Made by a program: the position numbers and the translations under genes
Source of the DNA: Hydromicrobium sp964517765
GTDB taxonomy: Bacteria > Actinomycetota > Humimicrobiia > Humimicrobiales > Humimicrobiaceae
Assembly (NCBI GenBank): GCA_964517765.1
Contig: CAZFEN010000004.1
Location: 19,299 to 83,298 of the forward strand
Direction of reading: 5' to 3'
DNA length: 64,000 nt
Notes under the pieces: generated by a model
Database searches by the model: none
What the model saw: the letters and a program-made list of their open reading frames with translations, nothing else
What the model was told of the DNA's origin: nothing
Shown here: piece by piece, positions 18,141-26,792 of the stretch
How the letters are laid out: every line of letters begins with the position of its first letter
Position numbering within the stretch: the stretch's first letter is position 1

Positions 18141-18665
18141 TTACTTGACTATATTTACCTTTAATATCTTCTGCATCTGATTCAGTGCAAAATTATGATC
18201 TCTTCTATTTAAGCCAATCACTGCACCTTTGACCACAACGACATCAAAACCTCTGATTACCGCATCAGCCGAGGTAAAAAAGATACTGGTATTTGTTATA
18301 TTCCCCGTGATTATTAATTTTTTTATTGATAATCTTTTTAATATCTTATCCAGCTCGGTATTGAAAAAACCGGAGAAGGCGGTTTTTCTTACTATGATAT
18401 CACTGCCACGGGGTTTTAGTTCTTCGATTATTTTAGATCCTTCTGTATTTTTTATTGCATGAGGAGGAAACATTTTAAACTCGTTGTCATCTTTTTCATG
18501 ACTGTCACACAGGTATATTACAGGATAACCTGCACTCCTTGCTTTCCCGATTTCCTTTTTTATAGGTTCTATAATCTTTTTAATCTTAGGAATTTTAAAC
18601 GGTGCGCCCTCCAATACAAAATCATTCAGCATATTTATTATAAGTAATGCTCTGTCACCGGTCAT
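18141..18665 (-). CDS. Isochorismatase-like (cysteine hydrolase) family protein lacking the catalytic cysteine
   Basis: The fold is that of the isochorismatase/nicotinamidase superfamily: strand RALLIINMLNDF with the triad Asp (D15), then RKTAFSGFFNT with the triad Lys (K94), and the GxxTxxC-type loop. In that loop (GNITNTSIFF, residues 121-130) the position of the nucleophilic Cys is Ser127. Its length of 174 residues is normal. Either the enzyme uses serine, does different chemistry, or is a non-catalytic binding protein. It is a single gene with no obvious partner. Confidence 0.82.
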   Translation of the reverse strand: MTGDRALLIINMLNDFVLEGAPFKIPKIKKIIEPIKKEIGKARSAGYPVIYLCDSHEKDDNEFKMFPPHAIKNTEGSKIIEELKPRGSDIIVRKTAFSGFFNTELDKILKRLSIKKLIITGNITNTSIFFTSADAVIRGFDVVVVKGAVIGLNRRDHNFALNQMQKILKVNIVK

Positions 18666-18883
18666 ATCTTCACTCGCTTAAATTGTAAAATAATTGTTTC
18701 TGAAAGTTATTTTATGATTTATGGCTGATATTTTTCAATTGCAAGTACCTGTATAATAATACCATCTGTAAGATTAATTTTGTAATGTTTTATACCGGTC
18801 CAATTTTTGTATTGTCTTTTTATCTGCCCCTCTATAAAATTAAGGAGAGTTTAGGTAATTATAAAAAACTTCAGGAATAAAAA

Positions 18884-19423
18884 ATGAAAAAAAATAAGTT
18901 AACAGGATTTCTTATCGTAAGTACAGTATTAATACTGGTTTTATTCTTTATAATGGCACTGTCCTCGTGTACCCGCAGTGTTACTCTTTACTTTTCAGCA
19001 TCTGGCGAAACCGATTTCTATCTTGTGAAAGAAATCAGGAAAATCTCAGTTAGCGGCAACCTTTATAAAAGTGTGCTTGAGGAATTAATAAAAGGCCCGG
19101 AGACTGATGATCTCTATGCAGTACTTCCATCCGATGTCAGGGTCAATTCTGTAAAACTATCCGGCAGCACCGCCACTGTGGATTTCAGTAAAGAAATTAT
19201 AACAAACTTTGAAGAAATTCCTCACAGCTCCACCACAGAGATTCTTGCTATCTTCTCCATCGTCAATACATTGACCGAGTTCGAAGAAATAGAAAGGGTA
19301 AAAATAACCATAGAGGGTAAAGACAGCGGCGAGATAGACGGCCTTTATATAGAGGACTTCTGGGGACATGTGGGCATTTATGAAGAATTCACAAGAAACG
19401 AAGAAATTATAAGAGATTCATAA
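18884..19423 (+). CDS. GerMN-domain lipoprotein
   Basis: An N-terminal hydrophobic segment (residues 8-27) ends in the lipobox ALSSC, so the mature protein should be lipid-anchored outside the membrane. The rest is a GerMN domain: YLVKEIRKI, SVLEELIKGP, LPSDVRVNSVKLSGSTATVDFS and IVNTLTEFEEIERVKITIEG. GerMN domains occur in GerM of spore formers and in LpqB-like lipoproteins of non-spore-formers. No sporulation gene is nearby, so the name does not imply sporulation. An AGGA ribosome binding site precedes the ATG. Confidence 0.85.
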   Translation: MKKNKLTGFLIVSTVLILVLFFIMALSSCTRSVTLYFSASGETDFYLVKEIRKISVSGNLYKSVLEELIKGPETDDLYAVLPSDVRVNSVKLSGSTATVDFSKEIITNFEEIPHSSTTEILAIFSIVNTLTEFEEIERVKITIEGKDSGEIDGLYIEDFWGHVGIYEEFTRNEEIIRDS

Positions 19424-19455
19424 TCGAACAGCGGCAATGCAAATACTGTATAAAT

Positions 19456-20622
19456 ATGACACAGGATATTAGAAATACAGAAAACCTCGACAAAACAATA
19501 AATAAAATAAACGATATAAAATACTTTTTTGAAAATACCCTGACATCCACAAATAAAAAAGCTGCTATTGGATGGTTCTGCACCTATACTCCCGAGGAAC
19601 TCATAATTGCGGGTGGATTTATCCCCATAAGAATATTCGGGAGAAAAAAAATAATCAAATCCGAAAGTTATTTTCCTATAAATTTTTGCCCTTATATCAA
19701 ATCAGGCTGGGAGAGTCTGCTTGCCGATGCCGATAATTTCAGGGCACTGATATTTACAAATTCCTGTGACGGCATGAGAAGATTTTTTGATATTGCCAGT
19801 AAATATCTTACCAGGATTCCTTCTTATCTACTGGATGTCCCCCATTTAAAAAATAAGGATTCCCAGGATTTCTTAGCCAGCAATATAAGTGATATGAAAA
19901 TGTTCATAGAAAGACTTAATGGAAAAAAAATAGATAAGAAAGAAATAGAAAATGCGGTAAAACTTATCAATAAAAAAAGAAAGCTTTTAAAAGAATACAG
20001 CGGTATCTTCAATAAGTCACCCCACCTTATAGACATCCCGACATACTATAAGGTTATGGAACTATCCATGATATCTGATCCTGAAATCTTTATAGATGAT
20101 CTGGAAAGATACCTTGTCTTTATCGGAAATATCGATAAAACAAACACCAAAAACGAAATCAGTTTACAGCCCGATCACAGAAATTCTCCGGAGATCATGA
20201 TTATCGGTAATTTTATCGCTGAGGAAAAGCTGTGGGAAATGCTTTCGAAAATGAATCTTAAACTGGCTTCCGAGGATCTCTGCACTTCAAATAGATATTT
20301 CGAGAAACAGGTGGTAACTGACGATAATAAGGATTTGCTGGAGTCTATTGCGGAAAGGTATTTAAATAAACCTCAATGTATGAGAATGGCAGATCTCGGT
20401 TCGAAACTGGCCGAGATTGAAAATACTATAGTCAAAAACGATATAAAAGGAGTAATATTTATAACTTTAAAATTCTGTGATAATATGCTTTATTCCTTTC
20501 CGCTTCTCAAGCAGAGATTAAATAATATAGGGATTCCGGTTCTTTATCTTGACATAGAATATAATAATTTTTCCGAGGGCCAGGTTAAAACAAGGGTGCA
20601 GGCTTTTCTGGAAATGCTTTGA
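19456..20622 (+). CDS. 2-hydroxyacyl-CoA dehydratase family subunit (HgdB/BcrC type)
   Basis: Subunits of this family carry [4Fe-4S] clusters and remove water from 2-hydroxyacyl-CoA, or reduce other substrates, after one-electron activation. Candidate cluster ligands are the Cys in GWFCTYTPEE (near residue 37), in FPINFCPYIKSGW (near 76) and in FTNSCDGMRRFFD (near 99). The C-terminal half ends with YNNFSEGQVKTRVQAFLEML, the usual end of the family. Its 388 residues are normal. No clear ribosome binding site precedes the ATG. It is followed by a paralogous subunit and the activator. Confidence 0.88.
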   Translation: MTQDIRNTENLDKTINKINDIKYFFENTLTSTNKKAAIGWFCTYTPEELIIAGGFIPIRIFGRKKIIKSESYFPINFCPYIKSGWESLLADADNFRALIFTNSCDGMRRFFDIASKYLTRIPSYLLDVPHLKNKDSQDFLASNISDMKMFIERLNGKKIDKKEIENAVKLINKKRKLLKEYSGIFNKSPHLIDIPTYYKVMELSMISDPEIFIDDLERYLVFIGNIDKTNTKNEISLQPDHRNSPEIMIIGNFIAEEKLWEMLSKMNLKLASEDLCTSNRYFEKQVVTDDNKDLLESIAERYLNKPQCMRMADLGSKLAEIENTIVKNDIKGVIFITLKFCDNMLYSFPLLKQRLNNIGIPVLYLDIEYNNFSEGQVKTRVQAFLEML

Positions 20623-20652
20623 TTATTAAAAACGAAACTATGAATCTGCAAC

Positions 20653-21936
20653 ATGGGTATAAAAGATAGATTAAAAACAGGTATACAGAAAAATTTAAAT
20701 CAGAGATATATAAAAAAGCTGCTGGGTATAATTGCATTAAAGCCGATCCTGTATGCCTACGGAAAAACATTTCCTTCTACATCCGATAAATATCTCAATA
20801 TCTTTACCATAGAAAGTCTAAAGAAGGCCTATTCAGATAATAACCGCCCGATAGGTTATGGATCCCTCTTTTTACCCTATGAGATGTTTTATGCTCTGGG
20901 GATCACACCATTCTTGCCGGAAGTCATGGCAGGATTTACAGCCGGGCTGGGACTTGCGCCTCAGACACTTAAAGAAGCTTCGTCGCACTGGTATTCACAG
21001 GATCTTTGCACATTTCACAGAAGCGCATCAGGTGCAGCCGATCTTGATTTATTTCCGCGGCCGGATTACATTATAACATCCAATCTGGCCTGTGATGCCG
21101 CACAGAAATCATTTTACATACACTCTGTAAAACATAATATCGAAAAAAATTTCTATCTTATCGATGTTCCTTACCGTTATTCAGAGGAATCGATCCGGTA
21201 TCTGGCTGCACAGATAAAAAACATCTGTACGGATATTTGTTCCAAAACCGGTAAGAAACTTGATATATCCATGTTCGAAGAAGCCATCAAACTTTCAAAT
21301 GAATTAAGAAAGTGGGCAATAAAGGTGGGCAGCTTAAGAAAAAACCTTGCAGATTACCCCCCTTATTTTAATGGCCTGAATTTCATCCTGCCTTTCCACG
21401 GTCTTGCAGGAACAAAAGAAGCGGTCATTTTTTATAAGGAGATATATAAGGATCTGAAAAAATATTCAGATAAACAGAATAAAGAAAGTTCAGGTAAGAA
21501 TAAACCGGCCAAAAGGATTCTCTGGCTGCACCTTAAACCTTATTACAGAAACGAGATATTCGATATACTTTACAGAGAAAATTGCAGAGTGGTGTTTGAA
21601 GAAATCAATCATGTTTACTGGCAAGAACTTGATTATAAAAAACCTTTTGAAAGTCTGGCAAGAAAAATGCTTTCCAATTTTCTGACCGGCAGTATAGATA
21701 ACCGGATCGACGTGACTCTTAAGGCAGCGCATGATTATAAAGCTGACGGGGCAATTTTATTTTCTCACTGGGGATGCAGGCAGAGCAACGGCGGAGCAAG
21801 AATAATAAAAGACAGCCTTAAAAAAATTAATGTTCCAACTCTGGTTCTGGATGGCGACTGTGTAGACCAGAGTAACTCGTCACAGGGTCAGGTAAAAACC
21901 AGGCTGCAGGGATTCATAGAAATTTTAAATTCTTAA
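20653..21936 (+). CDS. 2-hydroxyacyl-CoA dehydratase family subunit, second paralogue
   Basis: This protein shares the fold of its neighbour upstream and the same terminus (SSQGQVKTRLQGFIEIL). Candidate cluster Cys are in SQDLCTFHRSASGA and SNLACDAAQ. The first family Cys, in the GWFCTY position of the neighbour, is replaced (the segment reads YGSLFLPYEMF). Its 427 residues are typical of the larger subunit. It lies 30 nt after the first subunit. The substrate cannot be read from the sequence. Confidence 0.87.
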   Translation: MGIKDRLKTGIQKNLNQRYIKKLLGIIALKPILYAYGKTFPSTSDKYLNIFTIESLKKAYSDNNRPIGYGSLFLPYEMFYALGITPFLPEVMAGFTAGLGLAPQTLKEASSHWYSQDLCTFHRSASGAADLDLFPRPDYIITSNLACDAAQKSFYIHSVKHNIEKNFYLIDVPYRYSEESIRYLAAQIKNICTDICSKTGKKLDISMFEEAIKLSNELRKWAIKVGSLRKNLADYPPYFNGLNFILPFHGLAGTKEAVIFYKEIYKDLKKYSDKQNKESSGKNKPAKRILWLHLKPYYRNEIFDILYRENCRVVFEEINHVYWQELDYKKPFESLARKMLSNFLTGSIDNRIDVTLKAAHDYKADGAILFSHWGCRQSNGGARIIKDSLKKINVPTLVLDGDCVDQSNSSQGQVKTRLQGFIEILNS

Positions 21937-21960
21937 GTCAAAATAAGGGAAAGGAAACCA

Positions 21961-22731
21961 ATGTATACGTGCGGCATCGATGTAGGCTCAGTTTCAACCG
22001 AAGTAGTAATACTCGATAACAAGAATAATAAGATCGTATCCTATGTAATCGCGCTGACAGGTTCGAACAGTAAAAATGCTGCACAAACAGCCTTTGAATC
22101 TTCTTTAATGAAAGCAGGACTTAAAGATTCCGAAATTAAATCTATCGTAGCCACAGGTTATGGCAGGATAAACATCCCGTTTGCCAATAAGAACATAACC
22201 GAAATAAGCTGCCACGCACGGGGAGCAATATCTTCATTTCCCGATTTGAAAACAGTAATAGATATAGGCGGCCAGGACAGCAAGGTTATAAAACTCGAAG
22301 GCGGAAATCCAATTGACTTCCTTATGAACGATAAATGCGCCGCTGGAACCGGACGTTTCCTTGAAGTAATGGCAAAGGCACTTGAAATAAATCTGGAAGA
22401 GTTTACCCCTATTTTTAACAAAACAAGCGATAAGGTGGATATAACCTCTACCTGTACAGTGTTTGCCGAGTCCGAAATCGTTTCACTGATCGGACATGGT
22501 GTGGATAAAAATAAAATTATCAAAGGGCTCATTTATTCTATTGCCGACAGGATAACAACTATGGTTGAAAGAGTCGGTCTGGAAGAACCGGTTTGTATGA
22601 CCGGAGGGGTAGCCAAAAATCTGGGGGTTGTAAGGGCACTGGAAGAAAAATTGGCAGTAAAATTAAACATTCCCGATGAACCCAGGATAACAGGTGCACT
22701 GGGAGCGGCTTACCTGGCTCAGAATTTATGA
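21961..22731 (+). CDS. 2-hydroxyacyl-CoA dehydratase activator, BadF/BadG/HgdC ATPase family
   Basis: Activators of this type (HgdC) are [4Fe-4S] ATPase homodimers that push one electron into the dehydratase. The ASKHA nucleotide site is seen in CGIDVGSVSTEVVILD (residues 4-19) and DIGGQDSKVIKL. The cluster Cys are in NDKCAAGTGRFLE (near 127) and TCTVFAESE (near 166). The C-terminus has the family's GGVAKNLGVVRALE and GALGAAYLA. At 256 residues it is full length. A good AAGGAAA ribosome binding site precedes the ATG. It completes a dehydratase-plus-activator set. Confidence 0.93.
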   Translation: MYTCGIDVGSVSTEVVILDNKNNKIVSYVIALTGSNSKNAAQTAFESSLMKAGLKDSEIKSIVATGYGRINIPFANKNITEISCHARGAISSFPDLKTVIDIGGQDSKVIKLEGGNPIDFLMNDKCAAGTGRFLEVMAKALEINLEEFTPIFNKTSDKVDITSTCTVFAESEIVSLIGHGVDKNKIIKGLIYSIADRITTMVERVGLEEPVCMTGGVAKNLGVVRALEEKLAVKLNIPDEPRITGALGAAYLAQNL

Positions 22732-22732
22732 C

Positions 22733-23164
22733 CTACAAAAACATTTGAAATTCATCCAGAGACTTAATAAATTTGAATTTATTCCTGTTATCAAGTATTT
22801 TATTATCCTCGGTTAAAAGTGGGACTTCACAGAGTTTTGCTGCTGCTATATAAAAAGAATCATATATGGTCAGACCACAGGCATGTGCAATTCTTATAGC
22901 ACTATTCAATATAGTGTGATCAGGATAAATTACTTTTAAATTCATTTTATGCAACGATTCTTCTATCATCAAAATATCTTCAATACTGAATTTAGATCTT
23001 GTAATAAAGGCATTGGTTATTTCCAAGAAGAACAAATCCGGAACTATGACTTCTAATTCATCCAGCATTTTTCGTCGCTGTATTTCCAGGGCAACCTCTA
23101 TGTTATTTTCGGATTTAACGCTAAACCATTTAACCGCAATCGATGCATCCAATACAATTTCCAT
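22733..23164 (-). CDS. VapC-like PIN-domain toxin
   Basis: PIN-domain ribonucleases of the VapC type cleave RNA. Acidic metal ligands are visible: LDASIAVKWF (Asp near residue 6), a mid Glu in FFLEITNAF, and YDSFYIAAAKL with TEDNKIL at the C-terminus. It is 143 residues, standard for VapC. It is directly downstream (2 nt) of a small ribbon-helix-helix-like gene and converges on the dehydratase activator with a 1-nt gap. Confidence 0.88.
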   Translation of the reverse strand: MEIVLDASIAVKWFSVKSENNIEVALEIQRRKMLDELEVIVPDLFFLEITNAFITRSKFSIEDILMIEESLHKMNLKVIYPDHTILNSAIRIAHACGLTIYDSFYIAAAKLCEVPLLTEDNKILDNRNKFKFIKSLDEFQMFL

Positions 23165-23166
23165 TT

Positions 23167-23442
23167 TTATCTTTTTTCTCTAAATTCCCTGATTACTTCA
23201 GTACCGGTTTTTCCACCAGCAAAGCCAATGTTCTTCTCCCGCAAGTCTTTCATAGTTTTTGCCGCCCATTCCATATCTTTCTTTTTCTTTTCCAATTCCC
23301 TCTTTTTACTAATATTGGCAATATATTGAGAAGTAGCCTCACGTATCAGCCAACTCTTACTTATTTTTTCGCTGATGCAAAAGTTATTTATCTCTTTTAA
23401 ATTTTTTTCAGGAATTGTTATATTTATTTTTTTTGAAGACAT
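23167..23442 (-). CDS. VapB-like antitoxin, ribbon-helix-helix type
   Basis: The N-terminus KKINITIPEKNLKEINNFC followed by SKSWLIREATSQYI is a ribbon-helix-helix DNA-binding pattern. The C-terminal part is highly charged, as expected of a toxin-binding tail. Its 91 residues and its position just before the PIN-domain gene support an antitoxin role. It probably represses its own promoter at 23461-23488. Confidence 0.8.
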   Translation of the reverse strand: MSSKKINITIPEKNLKEINNFCISEKISKSWLIREATSQYIANISKKRELEKKKKDMEWAAKTMKDLREKNIGFAGGKTGTEVIREFREKR

Positions 23443-23460
23443 TGATCACCACTAACAATA

Positions 23461-23488
23461 AGTATAATTAGTAAAGATTTTTTGTCAA
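23461..23488 (-). promoter_or_regulatory. Promoter of the vapBC module
   Basis: On the minus strand TTGACA (23483-23488) and TATACT (23461-23466) are separated by 16 nt. The predicted transcript starts only about 10-15 nt before the antitoxin ATG. Confidence 0.65.
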
Positions 23489-23530
23489 CACTGATATTGA
23501 ACAAGTATTTCAATCTAATGAGATTACATA

Positions 23531-26098
23531 TTAATTTAAAGGTTTCATTAATTTTTTTAGATTATAAATCTCATCTTCCCTGCTTGAGATCTTACCATCA
23601 AGTTTCATTTCAAAAAGTTTTGCGAGAACACTTCTGTATTTCTCGGATGGCCGGTAGCCCATATCCTTGAGTGTCTCGCCGCTTACCTCTAAATGCATCC
23701 CAAAAAGTTCGGCCAGGTATTTTTTGATATTCTTATAATATATACTGCCCCAGCTACAGGCAATAATCTGGAGTTCCGTAGGAACCTTTCTTACCATATG
23801 ATAAAGAACAGAATTTCTTTTAATGATATTCTTAAGATTTTTCCTGACCTCGTTCCATCTGTCAAATGACTCGAGTATAATATCCATATCTTTGTTTTTG
23901 ATCTTCATTTCAGAACACCATCTTTTGATCCCATCAGGTTTGATGCCCTGCAGCAAAACAATAAAAAGCAGTCTCCATTTTTTAACTTCTTTTCCATCTT
24001 TTTGATAAAGATCTTTTAATTTCTCATAATAATTCAAAATCTTTTTTACTCCTGCCATAAATTCTTCATCTACTTTTACCTTTATTCCTATTTTTTTCAG
24101 GGCACCCAGCTCGCCTAACCTCCTGATCGCTTCCGGAGAATTTTTTTCATTTAAAATAAATATCAGTTCATCTCTTATTCTAACGCCGTTCAATCTCGAT
24201 ACTATATCCATATTGATGGTAGTTCTTGCCAGCTTTTCTGTCTGGCTGTCCATTTTAAATCCCAGTCTCTTCTCAAATCTTACTGCCCTGAAAATCCTTG
24301 TAGGATCTTCTATAAAACTCATTTTATGCAGAACCTTTATTTTCTTATTTCTTAAATCCTCCCGCCCTCCAAAGAAATCAAGAAGTTCCCCAAAGTTTTT
24401 TTTATTTAAAGAAACGGCCATAGTGTTTATGGTAAAATCTCTCCTGGAAAGATCCTGCCTTATATTTCCTGATTCTACAGTTGGAAGAGCAGCCGGACTT
24501 TCATAATATTCTACTCTCGCTGTGGCAATGTCTATATGCTGATCATCGGTGAGTACAAGAACCGAAGTTCCAAATCTCTGGTGAGATTCGAGCCTGCAGT
24601 CAAGTCTTGCAGATAGTTCCCTGCCAAATCTTATACCATCACCCTCTACCACAATATCGATGTCAAAGTTAGGTATTTTTAGCAGGGTATCTCTTACTAT
24701 CCCCCCCACAAGATATGTATTATATTTTAAGACTCTTGCAATGCCGGAAATTACTTTTAATATTTTCCTGACTCTGGCAGGAAAAAAATCCCATAAATCT
24801 TCGTAACTGCGGCCATATAAAAATCTCAATATATCTTTTCTTGTGACTATCCCTATGATTTTTTTCTTATCTGTAATCGGTATTCTTCCAATCCCGTTTT
24901 CTATCATCAGATTTTGTATTTCACCGATACTGGTATTGGGACCTGCTTTGATAATACCGCGGGATTTAAAACCTTTAACCGGGGCATGCGATAGGCCGTG
25001 CCCTATGGCCTTATCTATGTCTTTCCTGGTTATTATACCTACCAGATCACTATTTTTATCCACAATCGGTATTCCCGAATGACCATATTTTTTTAAAATC
25101 TCATTAACACGGGATATATTTAGATTCTCTTTTACTACCTGTACAGGGTAAGACATGACATCCTTCGCCAGTACCGGTTTCTTGATATTTTTCTTAAGGG
25201 AACTTACGATTCTGCTTTCTATTTCCTCGAAACTCATATCTGTAATAACCGCCGAAGCTGCCTGCGGATGACCCCCGCCTCCGATAACTTTAAGGATCTT
25301 GGAAACGTCTACATCTTTGTCATCACTTCTTGCGACCAGATAAATTTTCTCTTTCATTTTGGCCCAGCATATTACCACGCTTACATCTTCGATCTGGGAT
25401 AACTTTCTTGTCAATACCGATAATCCTTCGATAAAACACGGTATTTCAGCCTGTGAGATTAAAATCTCTATTTCATTTATCTTTATTTTTTTATAGTTCA
25501 TTATCAGTTTCTCCAGAAGTCTGTGCTGGTCCTCCGATAGGGAAAGATTTAAAAATTTCAATACGACAAATAGATCGGATTCTTTTTTCATGAGAAAAGA
25601 AGCTGCTTCCAGATCCTCGGGAGTGGTACCCGGATAGGTGAATGATCCGGTATCTTCATAAATGCCAAGAGTAAACAGAGTAGCTTCAAGGGGGGAAATA
25701 GAAATTTTTTTATTTTTTATTATATCCACCAGTATGGTTGTAGTAGCTCCGACTTCCCTGTAATATGCATGAGTCGATTTCAGATCCTGACGCGATCTTT
25801 GATGGTGATCATAGATTATGATTTCTACATTTTCATTATCCAGCGCTTTTCTTGCCGGACCAAGTCTCGAAGCATATCTTGTATCAATAATGATTACTCT
25901 TGTTACCATCGAAAAATCAATTCCTTTAGGGTCGATAAGCGGCGGGAGCTCGTCCTCATATAATGTAATAAATTTCCTTACGTTTTGATTTATGGCTGTA
26001 GGTAATACAATTTGAGCCTGAGGATATATTTTCCTGGCTGCTATCATCCCTGCAAAGGAATCGAAGTCGGAACTTAAATGGGTCACTATTATTTCCAT
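23531..26098 (-). CDS. tRNA nucleotidyltransferase fused to DHH and CBS domains
   Basis: This 855-residue protein has three parts. Residues 1-300 form a DHH phosphoesterase unit with YDHHQRSR and the later GGGGHPQAA of a DHHA1 domain. Two CBS repeats follow at about 313-430, each ending in a GIVTRKD-like strand. From about 460 it is a class II CCA/poly(A)-type nucleotidyltransferase with LVGGIVRDTLL, the DID metal pair in NFDIDIVVEG, and RRDFTINTMA. The fusion is known in Aquifex and several Gram-positive lineages, where it adds A or CCA to tRNA ends. Confidence 0.9.
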   Translation of the reverse strand: MEIIVTHLSSDFDSFAGMIAARKIYPQAQIVLPTAINQNVRKFITLYEDELPPLIDPKGIDFSMVTRVIIIDTRYASRLGPARKALDNENVEIIIYDHHQRSRQDLKSTHAYYREVGATTTILVDIIKNKKISISPLEATLFTLGIYEDTGSFTYPGTTPEDLEAASFLMKKESDLFVVLKFLNLSLSEDQHRLLEKLIMNYKKIKINEIEILISQAEIPCFIEGLSVLTRKLSQIEDVSVVICWAKMKEKIYLVARSDDKDVDVSKILKVIGGGGHPQAASAVITDMSFEEIESRIVSSLKKNIKKPVLAKDVMSYPVQVVKENLNISRVNEILKKYGHSGIPIVDKNSDLVGIITRKDIDKAIGHGLSHAPVKGFKSRGIIKAGPNTSIGEIQNLMIENGIGRIPITDKKKIIGIVTRKDILRFLYGRSYEDLWDFFPARVRKILKVISGIARVLKYNTYLVGGIVRDTLLKIPNFDIDIVVEGDGIRFGRELSARLDCRLESHQRFGTSVLVLTDDQHIDIATARVEYYESPAALPTVESGNIRQDLSRRDFTINTMAVSLNKKNFGELLDFFGGREDLRNKKIKVLHKMSFIEDPTRIFRAVRFEKRLGFKMDSQTEKLARTTINMDIVSRLNGVRIRDELIFILNEKNSPEAIRRLGELGALKKIGIKVKVDEEFMAGVKKILNYYEKLKDLYQKDGKEVKKWRLLFIVLLQGIKPDGIKRWCSEMKIKNKDMDIILESFDRWNEVRKNLKNIIKRNSVLYHMVRKVPTELQIIACSWGSIYYKNIKKYLAELFGMHLEVSGETLKDMGYRPSEKYRSVLAKLFEMKLDGKISSREDEIYNLKKLMKPLN

Positions 26099-26124
26099 TG
26101 ATGTTAGGGTATATATGCCCCTGG

Positions 26125-26658
26125 TTATTCTATGTATTTATCATAGCAGATTATTTCAGAAAGTGGTTTTCTCTCCCTGTTTCTGCCTTCCATAGCCGGA
26201 TAACCCAGCGGAGTCAGAGCCACCACTCTTACACTCTCCGGAACATCAAGGAGGTCCTTTACAAGTTTTTCCCTGAACGCTCCGATCCAGCAGGTACCAA
26301 GCCCTTTTTCTGCTGCTGCCAGCATCAAATGCTCCAGAGCGATGCCGAGATCTATTGGATAACTATTCATATACCCTCCCATTACGCCATAAGCGTCATC
26401 CTCTCTGGCACAGGCTACAATAAGTATCGGGGCTTCTTCTAAAAAAGTTTGATTATTACATGCAATGGAAAGGTCCCTTATTTTTTTCTTATCTTTTACC
26501 ACAATTAGTTTCCACGGTTGAAGGTTCTTGGCTGATGGTGCTTTTCTGAAAGCTTGCAGAACATAATTCAATTTTTCCTCTTCAACTTCCCTCGGTTTGT
26601 AAGACCTTATGCTCCTTCTTGTTTCTACAAGATCCATAAAGCTGCTGAATTGCTTCAC
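26125..26658 (-). CDS. Nitroreductase family protein
   Basis: This is an FMN-dependent reductase of the nitroreductase fold. The N-terminal ETRRSIRSYKP contacts the FMN phosphate. APSAKNLQPWKLIVV and the late GLGTCWIGAF and LTPLGYPA are conserved cofactor segments. At 177 residues it is the short form, probably homodimeric. The substrate is unknown. An ATG seven codons downstream (MDLVETRR) is an alternative start. Confidence 0.87.
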   Translation of the reverse strand: MKQFSSFMDLVETRRSIRSYKPREVEEEKLNYVLQAFRKAPSAKNLQPWKLIVVKDKKKIRDLSIACNNQTFLEEAPILIVACAREDDAYGVMGGYMNSYPIDLGIALEHLMLAAAEKGLGTCWIGAFREKLVKDLLDVPESVRVVALTPLGYPAMEGRNRERKPLSEIICYDKYIE

Positions 26659-26792
26659 CGCTCATTACCCCCTTCTTTTATACTCGAACTAAAAAATATT
26701 TCAAGTGGCATTTATGACTTAATACTAAATTTTAATATTTAAGTAGAAACTACTTTATATTAACACTATGATTTTTCTAAGTAAAATTATTT

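Noticed and set aside
18884..19423. Evidence for endospore formation from the GerMN lipoprotein
   Set aside because: GerMN domains also occur in non-spore-formers, and no other sporulation or germination gene is in the window.
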